In this document: piece by piece, positions 12,054 to 24,080 of the stretch
How the letters are laid out: every line of letters begins with the position of its first letter
Position numbering within the stretch: position 1 is the stretch's first letter
Assembly (NCBI GenBank): GCA_026119855.1
Contig: JAOWBW010000192.1
Coordinates: 310,001-374,000 of the forward strand
Reading direction: 5' to 3'
Length of the DNA: 64,000 nucleotides
From: Campanula takesimana
Taxonomy: Eukaryota > Streptophyta > Magnoliopsida > Asterales > Campanulaceae
Position numbers and translations under genes: made by a program
Notes under the pieces: model-generated
Told to the model about the DNA's origin: nothing
Databases searched by the model: none
Seen by the model: only the letters and a program-made list of their open reading frames with translations

Positions 12054-12897
12054 GCTTGAATCTTCAGGCACGACCACATACTTGCAAAAAATATTAGGCA
12101 GGTACGAAGTTGACATCACAATGAATCAAATCTTGGCTTCACAAAGAGGTTTCTCATTGCAAGCAATCAAAATCCCGCGGCAATGACAAAGCCAAAGACT
12201 CGAGCATTGAAATGGCTTGCAGCCCCGCGCGCTTAATCTACCAATAAAACCACTGGGGTTTGCAATTATCATGTCATGACATCTAATCATGGTTAAACAT
12301 GCCATAACATATCCATGTCATAATCACTACATTATGATACAATCTCCATGCTCATCATCACGTCATAATCACTATCACATCCATGATCTTTATCATGCCT
12401 CAAGCATTGCCATGTCATCTCATGATTTGATGCCATTCACTGCACACATTAAGTCAAACGACTAGTGTCTCAAGTTCAAAATGAAAATAAACTTGTGCTA
12501 AAAAAAAAAAAGATGATTCAAATTTTATATGAGCACATCATTTCTGCCACTGCATGCAAAACTAACCTGCAGGTCACAGCAAACAAGTTGATCTCGTCAT
12601 CTTTTCTGATATGCGTGAGACTTCAGTCAAAGCCGAAAGGTTCGGGCATGGCATCAATCGCCAATGATCACAACAGCTCCAAAAATAGGGAAGCCTGACC
12701 GTGAGATAATCAAAAACTCTTTTAGGTGGAATAGGGATCCAAAATGAAGTTGCAGCACTCAACACAGTGCCAAAGGATCACGCAAAGAAATGGCTCACTG
12801 CGCAGTGAATCACAAAAATCTCATCACACAGCAAAGCAAAGGCAGAAGAATCTGGATGGCTCAGAACGCAGCGTATCCTTGCTTTTATTGTGCAGTT

Positions 12898-13955
12898 TTA
12901 AATCATGTTGTTCCACCCTGGTCTTCTCGGGCACCCGAGATTACCTCCCCCGAACTGCGTAACGTCGTATGTTCTCCGTTTAAAATCATGTTGTGTCACC
13001 CTGGTCTTCTCGGGCACCCGAGATTACCTCCCCCGAACTGCGTAACGTCGTATGTTCCCCTTTTGAAATCATGTTGTTTCACCCAGGTCTTCTCGGGCAC
13101 TCGAGATTACCTCCCCTGAACTGCGCAACGTCGTATGTTCCCCCTTTGAAATCATATTGTTCCACCCTGGTCTTCTCGAGCACCCGAGATTACCTCCCCC
13201 AAACTGCGCAACGTCATATGTTCCCCCTTTGAAATCATGTTATTTCACCCTGGTCTTCTTGGGCATCCGAGATTACCTCCCCCAAACTTTGCAGCGTCGT
13301 ATGTTCCCCCTTTGAAATAATATTGTTCCACCTTGGTCTTCTCAAGCACCAGAGATTACCTCCCCCGACTGCACAACGTGATATGTTCCCCCTTTAAAAT
13401 TATGGTTCTTCCACCTTGGTCTTCTCGGGCACCCGAGATTACCTCCCCTGAACTGCGCAACGTCGTATGTTCCTCCTTTAAAATTATGGTTGTTCCACCT
13501 TGGTCTTCTCGGGCACCCGAGATTACCTCCCCCGAACCATGCAACGTCGTATGTTCCCCCCCTTTGAAATCATATTGTTCCACCCTGGTCTTCTCGGGCA
13601 CCCGAGATTACCACCCCCGAACTGCGCAATGTCGTATGTTCCCCCTTTGAAATCATATTATTCTACCCTGGTCTTCTCAGGCACTCGAGATTACCTCCCC
13701 CGACTACGCAACGTCGTATGTTCCCCCTTTGAAATCATATTGTTCCACCCTGGTCTTCTCAGGCACCCGAGATTACCTCCCCTGAACTGCGCAACGTCAT
13801 ATGTTCCCCCTTTGAAATCATGTTGTTTCACCCTGGTCTTCTCGGGCACCCGGGATTACCTCCCCCGAACTGCGCAACGTCGTATATTCCCCCTTTGAAA
13901 TCATGTTGTTTCACCCATGTCTTCTCGGGCGCCCGAGATTACCACCTCAGAACTA
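12898..13955 (+). repeat. 83-bp tandem repeat array, about 13 copies, in a Tat 3' region
   Basis: The marker GTCTTCTC recurs at 12921, 13004, 13087, 13170, 13253, 13336, 13419, 13503, 13588, 13671, 13753, 13836 and 13919, a spacing of 82-85 bp. Each unit carries a near-perfect palindrome, TCTCGGG-CA-CCCGAGA. 83 is not a multiple of three, and no frame stays coding-like. Open frames across the array are by-products of the repeat. It is a likely satellite precursor. Confidence 0.92.
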
Positions 13956-13990
13956 CGCTGTGACTTGATGCTCTCACGGGATACGTAGGT
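13950..13990 (+). other. Tat hairpin motif, copy b
   Basis: CTACG at 13953-13957 and CGTAG at 13984-13988. The inner arms read TCTC and GGGA, which still pair through one G-U wobble. Confidence 0.6.
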
Positions 13991-14146
13991 AGTTCAAGCA
14001 CTTGAACTCAGTCGCCCGTTCTCATAAATATTTGCTCATGTCAATCTCTTCCCCAGTAAATAGACCACACATATCAATGCAACCCCTAGCAAAGAGACAA
14101 CACATCTCAATGCTCTCCCCTACAATTTCTTGTTTTTAATAAACCT

Positions 14147-14284
14147 GAACTACGATTGGTCTGATTCTCGAAAGAGATACGTAGGTAAACCGGGAACCCG
14201 GTACCAACCATTGTTTGTGTTAGTTTGACTGTTTGTTTGAGTTAGAACTATGGAGGCTTGATTCTCGAAAGAGATACGTAGGAA
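14147..14284 (+). other. Tat hairpin motifs, copies c and d
   Basis: Copy c (14147-14186) has CTACG/CGTAG outer arms and an inner TCTC-GAAA-GAGA hairpin whose loop fits the GNRA rule. Copy d (14247-14283) has CTATG/CGTAG, which still pair with a G-U wobble, and the same inner hairpin. Confidence 0.6.
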
Positions 14285-14374
14285 GTCCTACTTTGGACCC
14301 AGCCGATACACCCTAGACGAGATCGTTTGTATCTTAGTGAATCATAGAATCCCCTTTACATTACAAGGAGATTC

Positions 14375-14386
14375 GACGAGGGGCTC
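14375..14386 (+). other. Tat polypurine tract
   Basis: GACGAGGGGCTC lies directly before the TGTAGACACCCC start of the LTR. The same tract in reverse complement lies at 34200-34211 beside the minus-strand Tat LTR, which supports both calls. Confidence 0.6.
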
Positions 14387-16965
14387 TGTAGACACCCCGA
14401 TCTCGTACCCCTTATCAAACCCCTTTTAATCGGTCTAAACCCTAAAATTGACCTAAATGCCCCAGATTTGGCTATGCGGGAGTGCCGTGAGCCTTATCGG
14501 TGCATCGAATGGATTAACGGACTTCAAATCCGTGATCAGAGCAAAAAAACGAGTAAACAAGCATGTACTTCATTTTTTGAGATGCGGGACCCGAAACATG
14601 TATTATTGTCATCCTTTGTTCATTAACATATTTCAGATAGACGTACGTGACCACGAGATTATTTTTAGCAACTTTCATGTTGGGACTGCAGACAACCGGG
14701 ACACCGTAGTGCGTGCACACGGACAAAACTTGGACTGTTGCGGAGCCAATACCGGAAGCAATATTTGAATTCATGCATTTCTAACACATTCAACCAAGGA
14801 TTAATGAGAGCCAACCACATTTCAGCAAGTGGAGGGAGTTGGTTGGGCAATTGGATAAAGCATTGACCAATCGGAGCGCGACAAGTGGCATTCAAGGATT
14901 CCCCAGCCAGATACTACCACCACCGTACGGCTAGATCAGAGGAGTACACCTCCAACAGAGCCGTACGGCTGCTTTCCCCTGGTAGTTCAGCATTTTTGAT
15001 CTTCAACAACTTGGCCATTCAAGGCAACATTATGACCATTTTCCAACCATTCCTACCCGGGTAGATGACCCCTAAAACACCCCTTAGACCTAGACAAGGG
15101 TACCTAGGAGTAATTTTCACCCTCCCTCATCCATATACCTACCTCCCTCATCCATTTTGTGACACACCACAAGAAGACACTAGAACAAGAGACACCACAA
15201 GAGATCCAAGAAACACTCACTCCATATTCAGACCTTTTGCTCTCTCTATCATCAACAACCCCCTCAAATCTCAGTCACTAAACCACCACCACACCACCAT
15301 AGCATCACCACAAATCAATCACTAGATACAAAACAAGCGAACACTCATCCAAACAACTCAATCACAAGGCAAACACCTTCAAGAAAACCCAAAAAAGCCT
15401 TCCCTTGGAACCAAAGGAAGCACCACCTAGGTAATATCTTCTCCTTGTAATCTTCATCTATGTAAAATTTAGATATTCATGTGATTTGTTAAGAGGTCTA
15501 GCCACTTGTTAGGCTAGACCTCCATTGTTGAACAAAAGATGTAATATTTGATGTTCTTTGCCATGTTCTTGATCAATGAATGTTTATACTCTTGATATTC
15601 AGTTGTCATCACTTGTTATTATTCTATATCTTGTATATATTATGTATATTACATGCTTAATGTTCATGTTTGTGGATTTGGGGAGATTTGTAATGATCTA
15701 CATGTGTTTTTCTAAAACCCCCAAATTTGTCTTTGTTCCTATTTTGTCATGAAAAGCATCATCAAAACATGCCTAAATAAGTGATTTGTCATTCCTTTTG
15801 TGTCAATAACATATACATATTTTCACACACACAATATTTCATGTTCATAGCACTTAATTTAGTTGAGTTTTGATGCTTGTTTTCATGATAATGTGACTGT
15901 CCAGCAAGATCTCCAGTTTTGACCTCTCTGTCTTGTCATCTCCATTATATATACAAAACCTGGTCTTTGATCTTTGTCCATAAAAGAGTTTTTGTTCTAC
16001 ATAGAACGAGGAAAATGAGCATGTAAATATCATATTTTTACCCTGAGTAGAAGTAGCTTTTTCCATTTTTTGTTTCAACTCTTTGTTCTCAGATTGATGT
16101 GTTGCCTGTTCTGACATTAAAATGTCAGAGATATTTTTATATGCCTAAAATTTCTTTATGGACTTTTAACTTGTTATTCTTCATATTAAATATGTTATGA
16201 ACAAGTTTAATGTTTGGTGCTTCCCATGATTCCCACGTTTCATGATGTAAATGATAGATCTTTTGTGGGTATGCACCATTTTTCATGTTCTGACTGCTTT
16301 TGAGTTCATCTTGCATAACTTGTTTAGACATCATAAAATGCTCCTAAAATCAACACAAAAATCATATGTGATGTTTAACATGGTAGGAAGAAGTTCTCAC
16401 CTTTTCTTTCCATATTGCATGATTTTTGATACAGGTGCATCAAAGAGAATGGACAATAGTCCATAAAATGGAGACAACTTGGATCTTGGACATTTACTCT
16501 TTTCATGGGATTTGTCTCCCATTTTATTCATTCATGTGTACATTATAATCCCCCTTTTTGTGATTTCCTTACTTGATATGAATGCTCAAAACCATTTTCA
16601 AAACCAAGTGAGAGTCCACCCAAACCGGCTCTCATTTGTGAGTTTAAGCAAACATACCTAGAATAGAAGGACTCCTTTGTACATAAAATCACCACTTTTG
16701 TTAAGGCATAAAAACAAGGCATAAAATGAACTTAAGAGGCATGCATTCTAGAGACCATCACTGGCAAGGAGAGTTCCTAACCCCTTCTCTTCTCGTAACT
16801 TAGCCCCCGAACCCACTTTCTCAAATAAAAGGTTTTGTCTTCATTTTTCCTAAAATAAAGTGAGGTGGCGACTCTTGCAATTCAATTAAAACTTCGAGAG
16901 GAAACCATTCGTGTGGAACCGAGCGAGGAATCCCGAAAAAGGCGGTTTGAGCGTGGGCTCTCACA
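14387..16965 (+). repeat. Tat-type LTR, plus strand (3' LTR)
   Basis: Starts with TGTAGACACCCC after the polypurine tract. Near its end it carries GGTGGCGACTC (about 16864), a word typical of Tat/Ogre LTR ends, and it closes with CTCTCACA at 16965. A GC-rich pair GCCGTACGGC lies at 14912-14972. After 16965 the sequence switches to an inverted, truncated Tat LTR. No gene is seen. The exact 3' end is inferred. Confidence 0.62.
14912..14972 (+). repeat. GC-rich palindrome cassette in the plus-strand Tat LTR
   Basis: Two copies of a CCGTACGG palindrome (near 14924 and 14962) about 38 bp apart in AT-richer sequence. Comparable in placement to the cassettes of the other LTR families. Confidence 0.5.
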
Positions 16966-18072
16966 ATAAAAAAAACCTAAAGATAGCCTAATATTTGTTA
17001 CGAAACCAAAGATTCGGGAGAGAAGGGTTCGGGGGTTAGGTTACGGAGTGGGAAGTACTTAAACACCCACTCCACCCCGCTAATGCGGGTCTTTCCACTA
17101 AAGGTGTTCTAATGCTAAAAAGTCCTTCTTTTAAATTATACTAATTTGTGCTAACAATTACAATGTAAAGAAAAGGGGAATTGCAAAGGGAAATAAAAGA
17201 GAATTGTTTTATGTATTAATTTATGCTAAAGATTACATGTAACAACTATGCTAGCAATTACATTAATATGAAATGGGGAAAGTAAAGTAGAGTTGGAATG
17301 TAGGGAGATAACCTTAACTAACTTCAATATGTTAAGTAGTCATATTGGTCATGTCCCATTTAAATGGGGATTGCATACATTAACAAGACAAATAAAATAA
17401 GAGAGGAAAAGAAAAGTTGTACCTTTAGAAGGAGAAATAAGACTTAAACTTTGACTTGAAAAGACTTTTGTGTAGAGTTTTGGTGCTTGAGTTGTTGTTG
17501 GGAGAATTCTTGTAAAAATAATTCTTTGAGAGAATTATGTATAGTGTAAGTGTAGAGAAAATTCAAGTCCAAGGTCTAAAATTGAGGTCCAAAGTCCATT
17601 TCTAAGGTAAAATGAGAGGGTTTTTATAGGTGAAAAAGAGAGAAAAATATGGTCTTTCAACCAATAAGAAAATAAAGAGAAATAAAATAATGAAAAGAAA
17701 ATCAAATAAAATAAAGATAAAATATTTGGTTTTAGGGAAAAGACTAAGAATATGGGATTGGGAGTTACAAACCTAGGGGGATGAACTTGGAGGTAAAAAA
17801 CAGGTCTTTGTGATCAAGAAAATGGGAATCGCGCGAGTCCCGTCTTAGGGACGAGACGCGTGTGCGACCCCTTGGCAGTGCTGGAGGCGCCCGCAGGTAA
17901 AAATGACAGAATGACAGAATGACCCTAAAAGTTAACTCTGTTATCCAGTTTAGTCCAAAGCTAACGAAATCGGTTAGGAACTTAACCGAAGTAACAAAAA
18001 TTAACAAAAATAAGTTAAATAAAAATACTATGTATGCAATCGGGGTGAGAGGTCTAAGGCGGGGTGTCTACA
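16966..18072 (-). repeat. Truncated minus-strand Tat LTR
   Basis: The right end, GGGGTGTCTACA at 18072, is the reverse complement of the TGTAGACACCCC start. The body aligns with the complete minus-strand LTR at 32876-34199: the GATTCGGGAGAGAAGGGTTC block, the CACCCACTCC...CGGGTC block and the GC-rich stretch at 17826-17896. The last roughly 110 bp of the LTR, including GTGGCGACTC, are missing at the left, where the plus-strand Tat LTR ends. This suggests the plus-strand Tat inserted here. Confidence 0.7.
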
Positions 18073-18172
18073 AAAACATATAATAATAATCCAGGGTTGT
18101 TATCTATATAACAAATGAGAACATGATGTAACACGAGGCCTTTCTCAAGGGCCTAGGCCATAATCTCCAACA
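18073..18172 (-). repeat. Copia 3' LTR fragment
   Basis: The last 100 bp, ending CCAACA, align with the ends of the LTRs at 28276 and 42937. The rest is missing because a Tat LTR lies at its left. Confidence 0.78.
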
Positions 18173-19976
18173 ATCTCTCACTTGCACTAGGCTCAATCAA
18201 CACGTATCCAATACCATTGAGCTTAGCTTATGACCATCATAACAGCATGTGGAGAATCTTATGTGGGAAGATTATCCTTGTTATCATCATAAGGTATTTT
18301 GCATATTTTGACATCTCCCATATTAACGATTTCTCGTAGAGATGGAAATGTCTGAGTGTGTGTTTGGATCATAGATGAATCCTTGGCACCTTAGCTTATG
18401 CAATAACTATTATTTCACAACAAAGGTCCATAGGATTAGTATTACTAGAAACTATTTCTAGTTCTACTAATAACATCTATATTAAAACAACTCTCTTAGT
18501 TACAACTCTTGTAACTTAATACTCAATTTTATTCGTAGAATTGTTTATAGTGTATTTGCTTGGAACTATTCCAACTAATAGCACTTACTTTAAACATATG
18601 TCCATACTGCGATCTTTAATTATCCTTGTCAATGTGGAAGCATGCATCTATGTAACCATTTACTAGATCATCTCCCATGCCAACAACCATCAAGAATGTA
18701 TCCTTAGTTCTTCTCAAGTACATAAGGATATTCTTGACCACTATCTAGTGACTTTCACTAGGATATGATTAGTTTGTTCTCATCATACTCCAAGTATATG
18801 AGTATCCCATCTAAGTACATAACATGACATACATGATAGATCCAATTGCCGAAGCATATGGAATCCTAATCATGTATTCTTGCTCATTAGTCTTCCAATA
18901 AGACTAAGTCTTGCCAAGAACATTGTCATTAGACAACTTTGCAAGTTCTTCTCCAAGAGTCTTGCATACTGAACAGTTCAGTACTTTGTCTTTATAAGTA
19001 CTTTGACACAAACCAATCAACTTCCTAGATTTATATCAATAGATATTAATTCCAAGGATGTAAGCGGCTTCTTTCTATGTCTTTCATTAAGAAACTCTTT
19101 CAAATGAACTATATGTCAACCACATATATAAGACTAGGAATTAGACTATGCTCCCACTAATTTTCTAGCAAACACAAGTCTCATCTTTGATGAATTTCAA
19201 ACGATTTTAACAGTTCATCAAAATTATTGTTTCAACTCCAAGAGGCTTGCTTCAATCCATCCCATGGATTTCCGCAATTGCTACCCATGTTAGTTTTCTC
19301 CAAGAAAACTTAATTCCATCCTTTGGTTTTTACACCTTGGGTTAGAATGATCAAGTTCCAAAATTGATTATTATACATGGATTGTATCTTAGATTCTATG
19401 ACTACAAGTCATCAATCTAAATATGGAGCGGACATTGAATTTTGATAGGTGGTAAATATGTCATTCTAAATGACATTTACCTCAATACTTTCTATAACTA
19501 GAAATTCAATATTTCTTGTTATAGATTGTATCATATCATATATGAAAGTAACTTGTGTAATTTGAACAGTTTTTCACAACTCCTTGTAAAAGTTTGTTCA
19601 ACTTCCATCTAAGGTTCTATGTTATTTTCTATGTCTCGAACCATTCGAGATATATTTTACTTCCACTGGTTCTTTTAGAGATAAACTATTTATCTAGAAA
19701 AGTAACATCACCAACAAAAAAATTGTTTCTTAGAAGTAAAATAATATCCTCAAGTTTCCTTGGGATATCCCATGAAAATACATCTATTAGATTTAAGTGT
19801 GAGCTTGTCCTAGACAACTCCTTTAAAAAAGATCTCACTTTCTTAAATTTTCATGAAAGACAAACTAAGTTTTCTTTCATTCCATATCACATATGGTACC
19901 TTTAAACCTATTTTGGTGGAACTCAAATTAGTGTAATCATAGCGGTTTCCAATGCATAACCCCAAAATAAATAATG
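18173..19976 (-). pseudogene. Copia pol remnant: integrase C-terminus, RT and RNase H
   Basis: No open frame remains, but reverse-strand reading shows Copia landmarks. There is an integrase end similar to the WGYALET type near 19940-19975 and an RT segment resembling PYAS..GS.MY near 18840-18880. The stretch 18173-18190 is the reverse complement of the polypurine tract GTGCAAGTG(A/G)GAGAT that abuts Copia LTRs. Many stops and frameshifts are present. A parallel, differently truncated copy lies at 51974-53223. Confidence 0.75.
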
Positions 19977-19981
19977 GAAGA

Positions 19982-22071
19982 TGTCGAGCCCCGTACCCGT
20001 GGTCCTACTTGGCCCCACGCTCGGGACACGAACGGAAGACGTTATAAAATACCTTTGAAATTTTTTCGAAATGTCCTTTTAGAAAGCGGAACAAAAACAC
20101 ACTTGAAGTTCAAAGACTTCACTTAACTTGAAACAACTTTTACAAACACTTTCACGACGAAAGTACTTAGCCCGAAGGCTTACAAACTTTTAAACAAATG
20201 TACATACATCAACCTTTACCAAAATAGATGGAACCATAAGAAGTACGGGTACTCTACCCAAAGGGTTTACATTTACATAATGTAACCTTCAACAAAACAA
20301 GTCCCAACTCTTACCAAACCAACGTCCTCCCGTGCCGAGTGTCCTATCCCCTGGACCCGTCTTTATCTAAAACAGTAAACAAATAAGGGTGAGAATAAAT
20401 CTCAGTAAGCTACTAAAATACAACTACGTTACATGCTGATATGATGATCATAAGGAAACAATATCAACAAGTAAACATATAGCATATAGCACATAACATC
20501 AAGTTATATATCACATTGCCCACACTCCGGTGGATACCAAAGCCAAGGTTTAACCAATAACCATAACTGATGAGAATACCAACTGAGAAACCCATCAGAG
20601 AAAACCATCTGAGCAGCATAAATAGCTGAAGCCGTCGGGATCCCGAAAACCAAATCATAACCAATAGAACCAAGTAACCAGAGAGGGAAATATGACACAA
20701 AGTCATAACCCAAATACTCACCAAAGGGAGCAATTCATCCCATCCAAGGCCAATATGGACTGGGGAAACTAAAAGGCACAGTGGACATCTTATAGTGAAC
20801 TTGGCTTGTGTGCCACTATAATTCTCCCACCGCCTGACTCACAAGCTCCAATGGAAAACCTTATAGTGGACTTACCTGTACCACTATAATTCTTCCATTG
20901 GCTGACTCCACAACAAGACCAGCTGGACTTTTAACAAGAAGCACAGTAATAAATACTTGCTAAACAAAACCCGGGGCATTTAATCCAAGAAGGAACTAAG
21001 CCAAATACATCACAAGATGCACACAAAGAATCCTTATAAAGAGTCCATAAAAAGGACATTTAATTCATTACTAACATTCCACAATAATCATCTAAGTACT
21101 TTAGGACACTACCCAAAACTAGACCAAGGTTTATCTCTAAACTCCTTAGTTGAAACTCTAAACTTTTTTCAGACAACTGGGCGGTCGCCCAAACAGGGCT
21201 GTGCGGCCGCCCAAAATGCTCTGTCCCAAGAAGAAAAACCTTCAGATAGATGTGCGGCCGCACACCCATTTTTGGGCGGCCGCCCACATCACCCGGCAGG
21301 CCTAAAAACTAAATCAAAGTTTACTCCTTTTGTTTCACAACCCAAAATTACCAATACTTGCAACCCTTAACATTTCAACTTACACCAAGGCTAAACCTTA
21401 GCCTAAGAACAAGACTAACACCAACAATAACCATTTCATACCACTCCCTTTTGTCCCAAAATTACAAGTATAGCAAATATTACCCAAAACACAAAATTAA
21501 CAAGTAGAATTATCACATATAGCATATATGACTATTTTAACATTTAAAGGGGAATTAGTAACTTACCTAGTTCCGGAAAAAGTATCGCTGAAATAAGTTT
21601 TGTTCGGCTAGAAATGACCTACTCGACGCCCTGATCATTTTTATATAATTAGTTTTTAAAACGGGTAAGTAAATAAAAAGAATTAAATCGAAATGGGTCG
21701 AACTTACCTTTTTTTCTCCTAACCCTAACTGATACGTAGAAGAATGTTGCAGAAGAAATTGTTTACACAGTGAAGGAAAGAAGGAAGGAAAAGTTTCCTT
21801 AAATATCTTTACCCTTTTTACACTTTGGTCACCCAACTTTCAAAGTTAACACTTTAGCCCCTAAACTTACATTTCAACTAGGACCCTAAAGTTTTAACTT
21901 AATCATTTAACTCCTTTTGTCATTATTTTTACTAACTAAGTAAATAACACAAATAATCAAGTATGATATGCAAATCATAAAATATGATGCAACACATAAA
22001 ATGCACATATAAGTCGAATAAAAATCCCCAAAAATATAAAATAAATATAAACGGGTTTTGGGGTCGCTACA
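19982..22071 (-). repeat. Solo Tekay-type LTR, minus strand, with target duplication GAAGA
   Basis: Flanked by GAAGA at 19977-19981 and 22072-22076, with no internal region. Read on the minus strand it opens with TGTAGCGACCCC and closes with GGGGCTCGACA, and it shares landmarks with the other Tekay LTRs. These are a GTAAGTTAC donor-like site (reverse complement near 21560), a GC-rich cassette of GCGGCCGC-like words (21176-21292), and CAG before a GGATAGGACTC-like word (near 20350). It marks LTR-LTR recombination after insertion into the Copia integrase. Confidence 0.9.
21176..21292 (-). repeat. GC-rich palindrome cassette in the solo Tekay LTR
   Basis: GCGGTCGCCC, GCGGCCGCCC, GCGGCCGCAC and GCGGCCGCCC are spaced over about 110 bp, a mirror image of the plus-strand cassettes. 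Confidence 0.6.
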
Positions 22072-22076
22072 GAAGA

Positions 22077-22767
22077 TCAATTTGATTTTATCATCTATTG
22101 AACTATATCCAATAAGGTTCTATACCTCCACGTAGACACATCATTCCAAAATGGTGTTCTTTGTGGAGTAAATTGTGAAAAAATTTCACAACCTTAAAGA
22201 TGATTGTCAAATTCTTGGTTCGGTTATTCATCATCACGATCGAATCGGAATCTTTGAATAGTTTTGCCAAGTAGTACCAAAATCCTCTTTTAGCATTGCC
22301 ACTTAATGCATCATATACATCAACATGTATTAGGTCTAATAAGTTACTAGCCCTTTTACTACTCATAGTAAAAGATGTCTTGATCCAAGTAAATAAGATT
22401 TGCATATATCATCTGATTCAAAATCGTATGACTTTAAAACTCCATCCCATGGAATTTTAGATATGCGTCTCTCATTTATTTGATCAAAACCATAATGCAT
22501 TGAGAATTTAATTATTTATGTTATAGCCTTATTTATTATTTTGTTCTTCAAGATTTAGGATATTTAGATTTATTTATATGATTTAACAATACGATAAAGA
22601 AAATCATAATAAATAAAGCATTTTTCTTATTCTCAATAAGAAATAAATATCCTTCATTATCTTAAAAGAAAAACAATATAATATATCCTACTTAATGAGT
22701 AAAGTCACTTCATAAGTGTTCTACGAACAATGTTGCAACTCTTGCATCATTAACATTCGTAGATTAA
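22077..22767 (-). pseudogene. Copia integrase remnant
   Basis: The reverse strand at 22103-22405 has a 100-codon open stretch containing LLDLIHVDV and GFWYYL words, typical of the start of a Copia integrase catalytic core. From about 22500 to 22767 the sequence is very AT-rich with no recognisable coding sequence. The solo LTR at 19982-22071 separates this from the integrase end at 19940-19975. Confidence 0.68.
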
Positions 22768-24075
22768 TGATAGATGGGTTTTATACTCATTTATTGGATA
22801 TATTCTAGATTCATTCTTAGTGAAATCCTTGAGTTTTGGTTATTTAATATTTGTTTCATTGTTTATTTAGAAAATAGGTAAAACAGGTGGATAGTACATA
22901 GAGTAAATATGGCGAAATTTACAACTTCGGGGGTTTAACAGTAATTTAAAGAAGAAAGAAGGGTTCATTATACAGAATCTGGAGTGTTCAGGGACCAAAC
23001 TAGCTGTTCTGAAACTTGAGGACCAAACTGCAATTATCCAAATATTCAGGGACTGTTCTGTAATTTTTAAAAGCTGGGGGACTAAACTGGAATTTATAAA
23101 AATATCAGGGACCATTTAGGAATTTTTGGAATCCAGCTTTAGAGAGCCTAAAAAGATGCCCAAATCTTGAAGGAAAATGAAGATGTTGACTTGTTTAGTT
23201 AGGATTTTATATTTGTTTCCTAATCCTTTTCTTTTCCTTATTATTTTACAACTCTTTTTATGTTTAGGTTTGTTTTTCCTATAAATACTAGACTAGAATA
23301 ATTGTAATAGACAATCATTCATCCATAATTCTACCCTTCCTCCATATTAATTCTAGAGATTATTTCTTTGTCTATGAAGACTTAATTTCGTCATCTATGG
23401 ATTGGAGGTAACATATATTTATTCATTATGCTTTAGTTAATTTTATTATTGATCTTTTTGTTGTGTTCTTCAAAAGTATTTTTATTAAAGTTTTCTAGCT
23501 ACAATTTAATGCGAAGATTAGATTGGCGTTTTAACTAATTTGTATGTAAAGATTTCAAGTGATTGATTGAGATATACAAAGTCCGACTTTTGAAGAATAT
23601 AATCTAGGTTTGCAAAGTGATTTCTTACCGAAATTATAGATTCAATATTCCTAGGGTTTTAATGGGTTCTTCAAATTTTATGCGGACTTTGCAGAAAGTG
23701 TAATATTTAGAGAATACTAAATTGTAGGATGTGTTAACGCCTAATTTTACTTTCGTGAATGAATCCCCAACATTGATTGATAATATTATTAGCTTTGCAT
23801 ATTGATGATATACATGTGAATCCAATCCATAGAAAATTTCCTCCATATCTCTATCCATTTATTTATATTTGTTTTGTGTAATTAGTTTATTTTTCTTTTT
23901 AGTTAATTAGTTTAATAAATAAAAAATCAAATCTTTTTTTTTTTTTTTTTACTACCATTTAAATTACTATCTATCACAAGTCTCTGTGGGATCGACCCTC
24001 GCTTTCGCACGTTACTACTACGGTAACTAGTGCGCTTGCTAGGTATTTTATTACAAGTGAAGTTTTTCTCTATCA
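22768..24075 (+). repeat. Solo LTR of another retrotransposon, target duplication ATTAA
   Basis: Ends TGATAGA and TCTATCA are inverted. Flanks are ATTAA at 22763-22767 and 24076-24080. It has a TATA-like CCTATAAATAC (about 23278) and, near the right end, CTCTGTGGGATCGACCCT followed by an ACTACTAC/GTGCGCTTGC stretch, a layout seen upstream of the primer site in Athila-like elements. It contains a T-run (about 23935-23950). No internal region and no other copy in the window. Confidence 0.82.
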
Positions 24076-24080
24076 ATTAA

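Larger units (their letters stand above)
11286..14386 (+). mobile_element. 3' non-coding region of a plus-strand Tat/Ogre-type retrotransposon
   Basis: No credible gene was found here. The region ends in a purine-rich tract (GACGAGGGGCTC, 14375-14386) directly before an LTR opening with TGTAGACACCCC. It carries four copies of the hairpin motif GAACTACG...TACGTAGG and an array of 83-bp repeats. The stretch 11286-12890 is AT-rich non-coding sequence. Tat and Ogre elements are known for long, hypervariable 3' untranslated regions with tandem repeats. The 5' part of this element lies beyond the left edge, displaced by the Tekay array. Confidence 0.7.

Noticed and set aside
12790..13898. Proteins encoded across the 83-bp array
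   Set aside because: The unit length is not a multiple of three and the frames follow the repeat. Composition is repetitive on both strands.
12898..13955. CRISPR-like array of regular repeats
   Set aside because: The whole 83-bp unit repeats, with no unique spacers, and the context is a plant retrotransposon 3' region.
19594..19905. 103-codon plus-strand open frame
   Set aside because: It is antisense to a decayed Copia integrase and resembles nothing.
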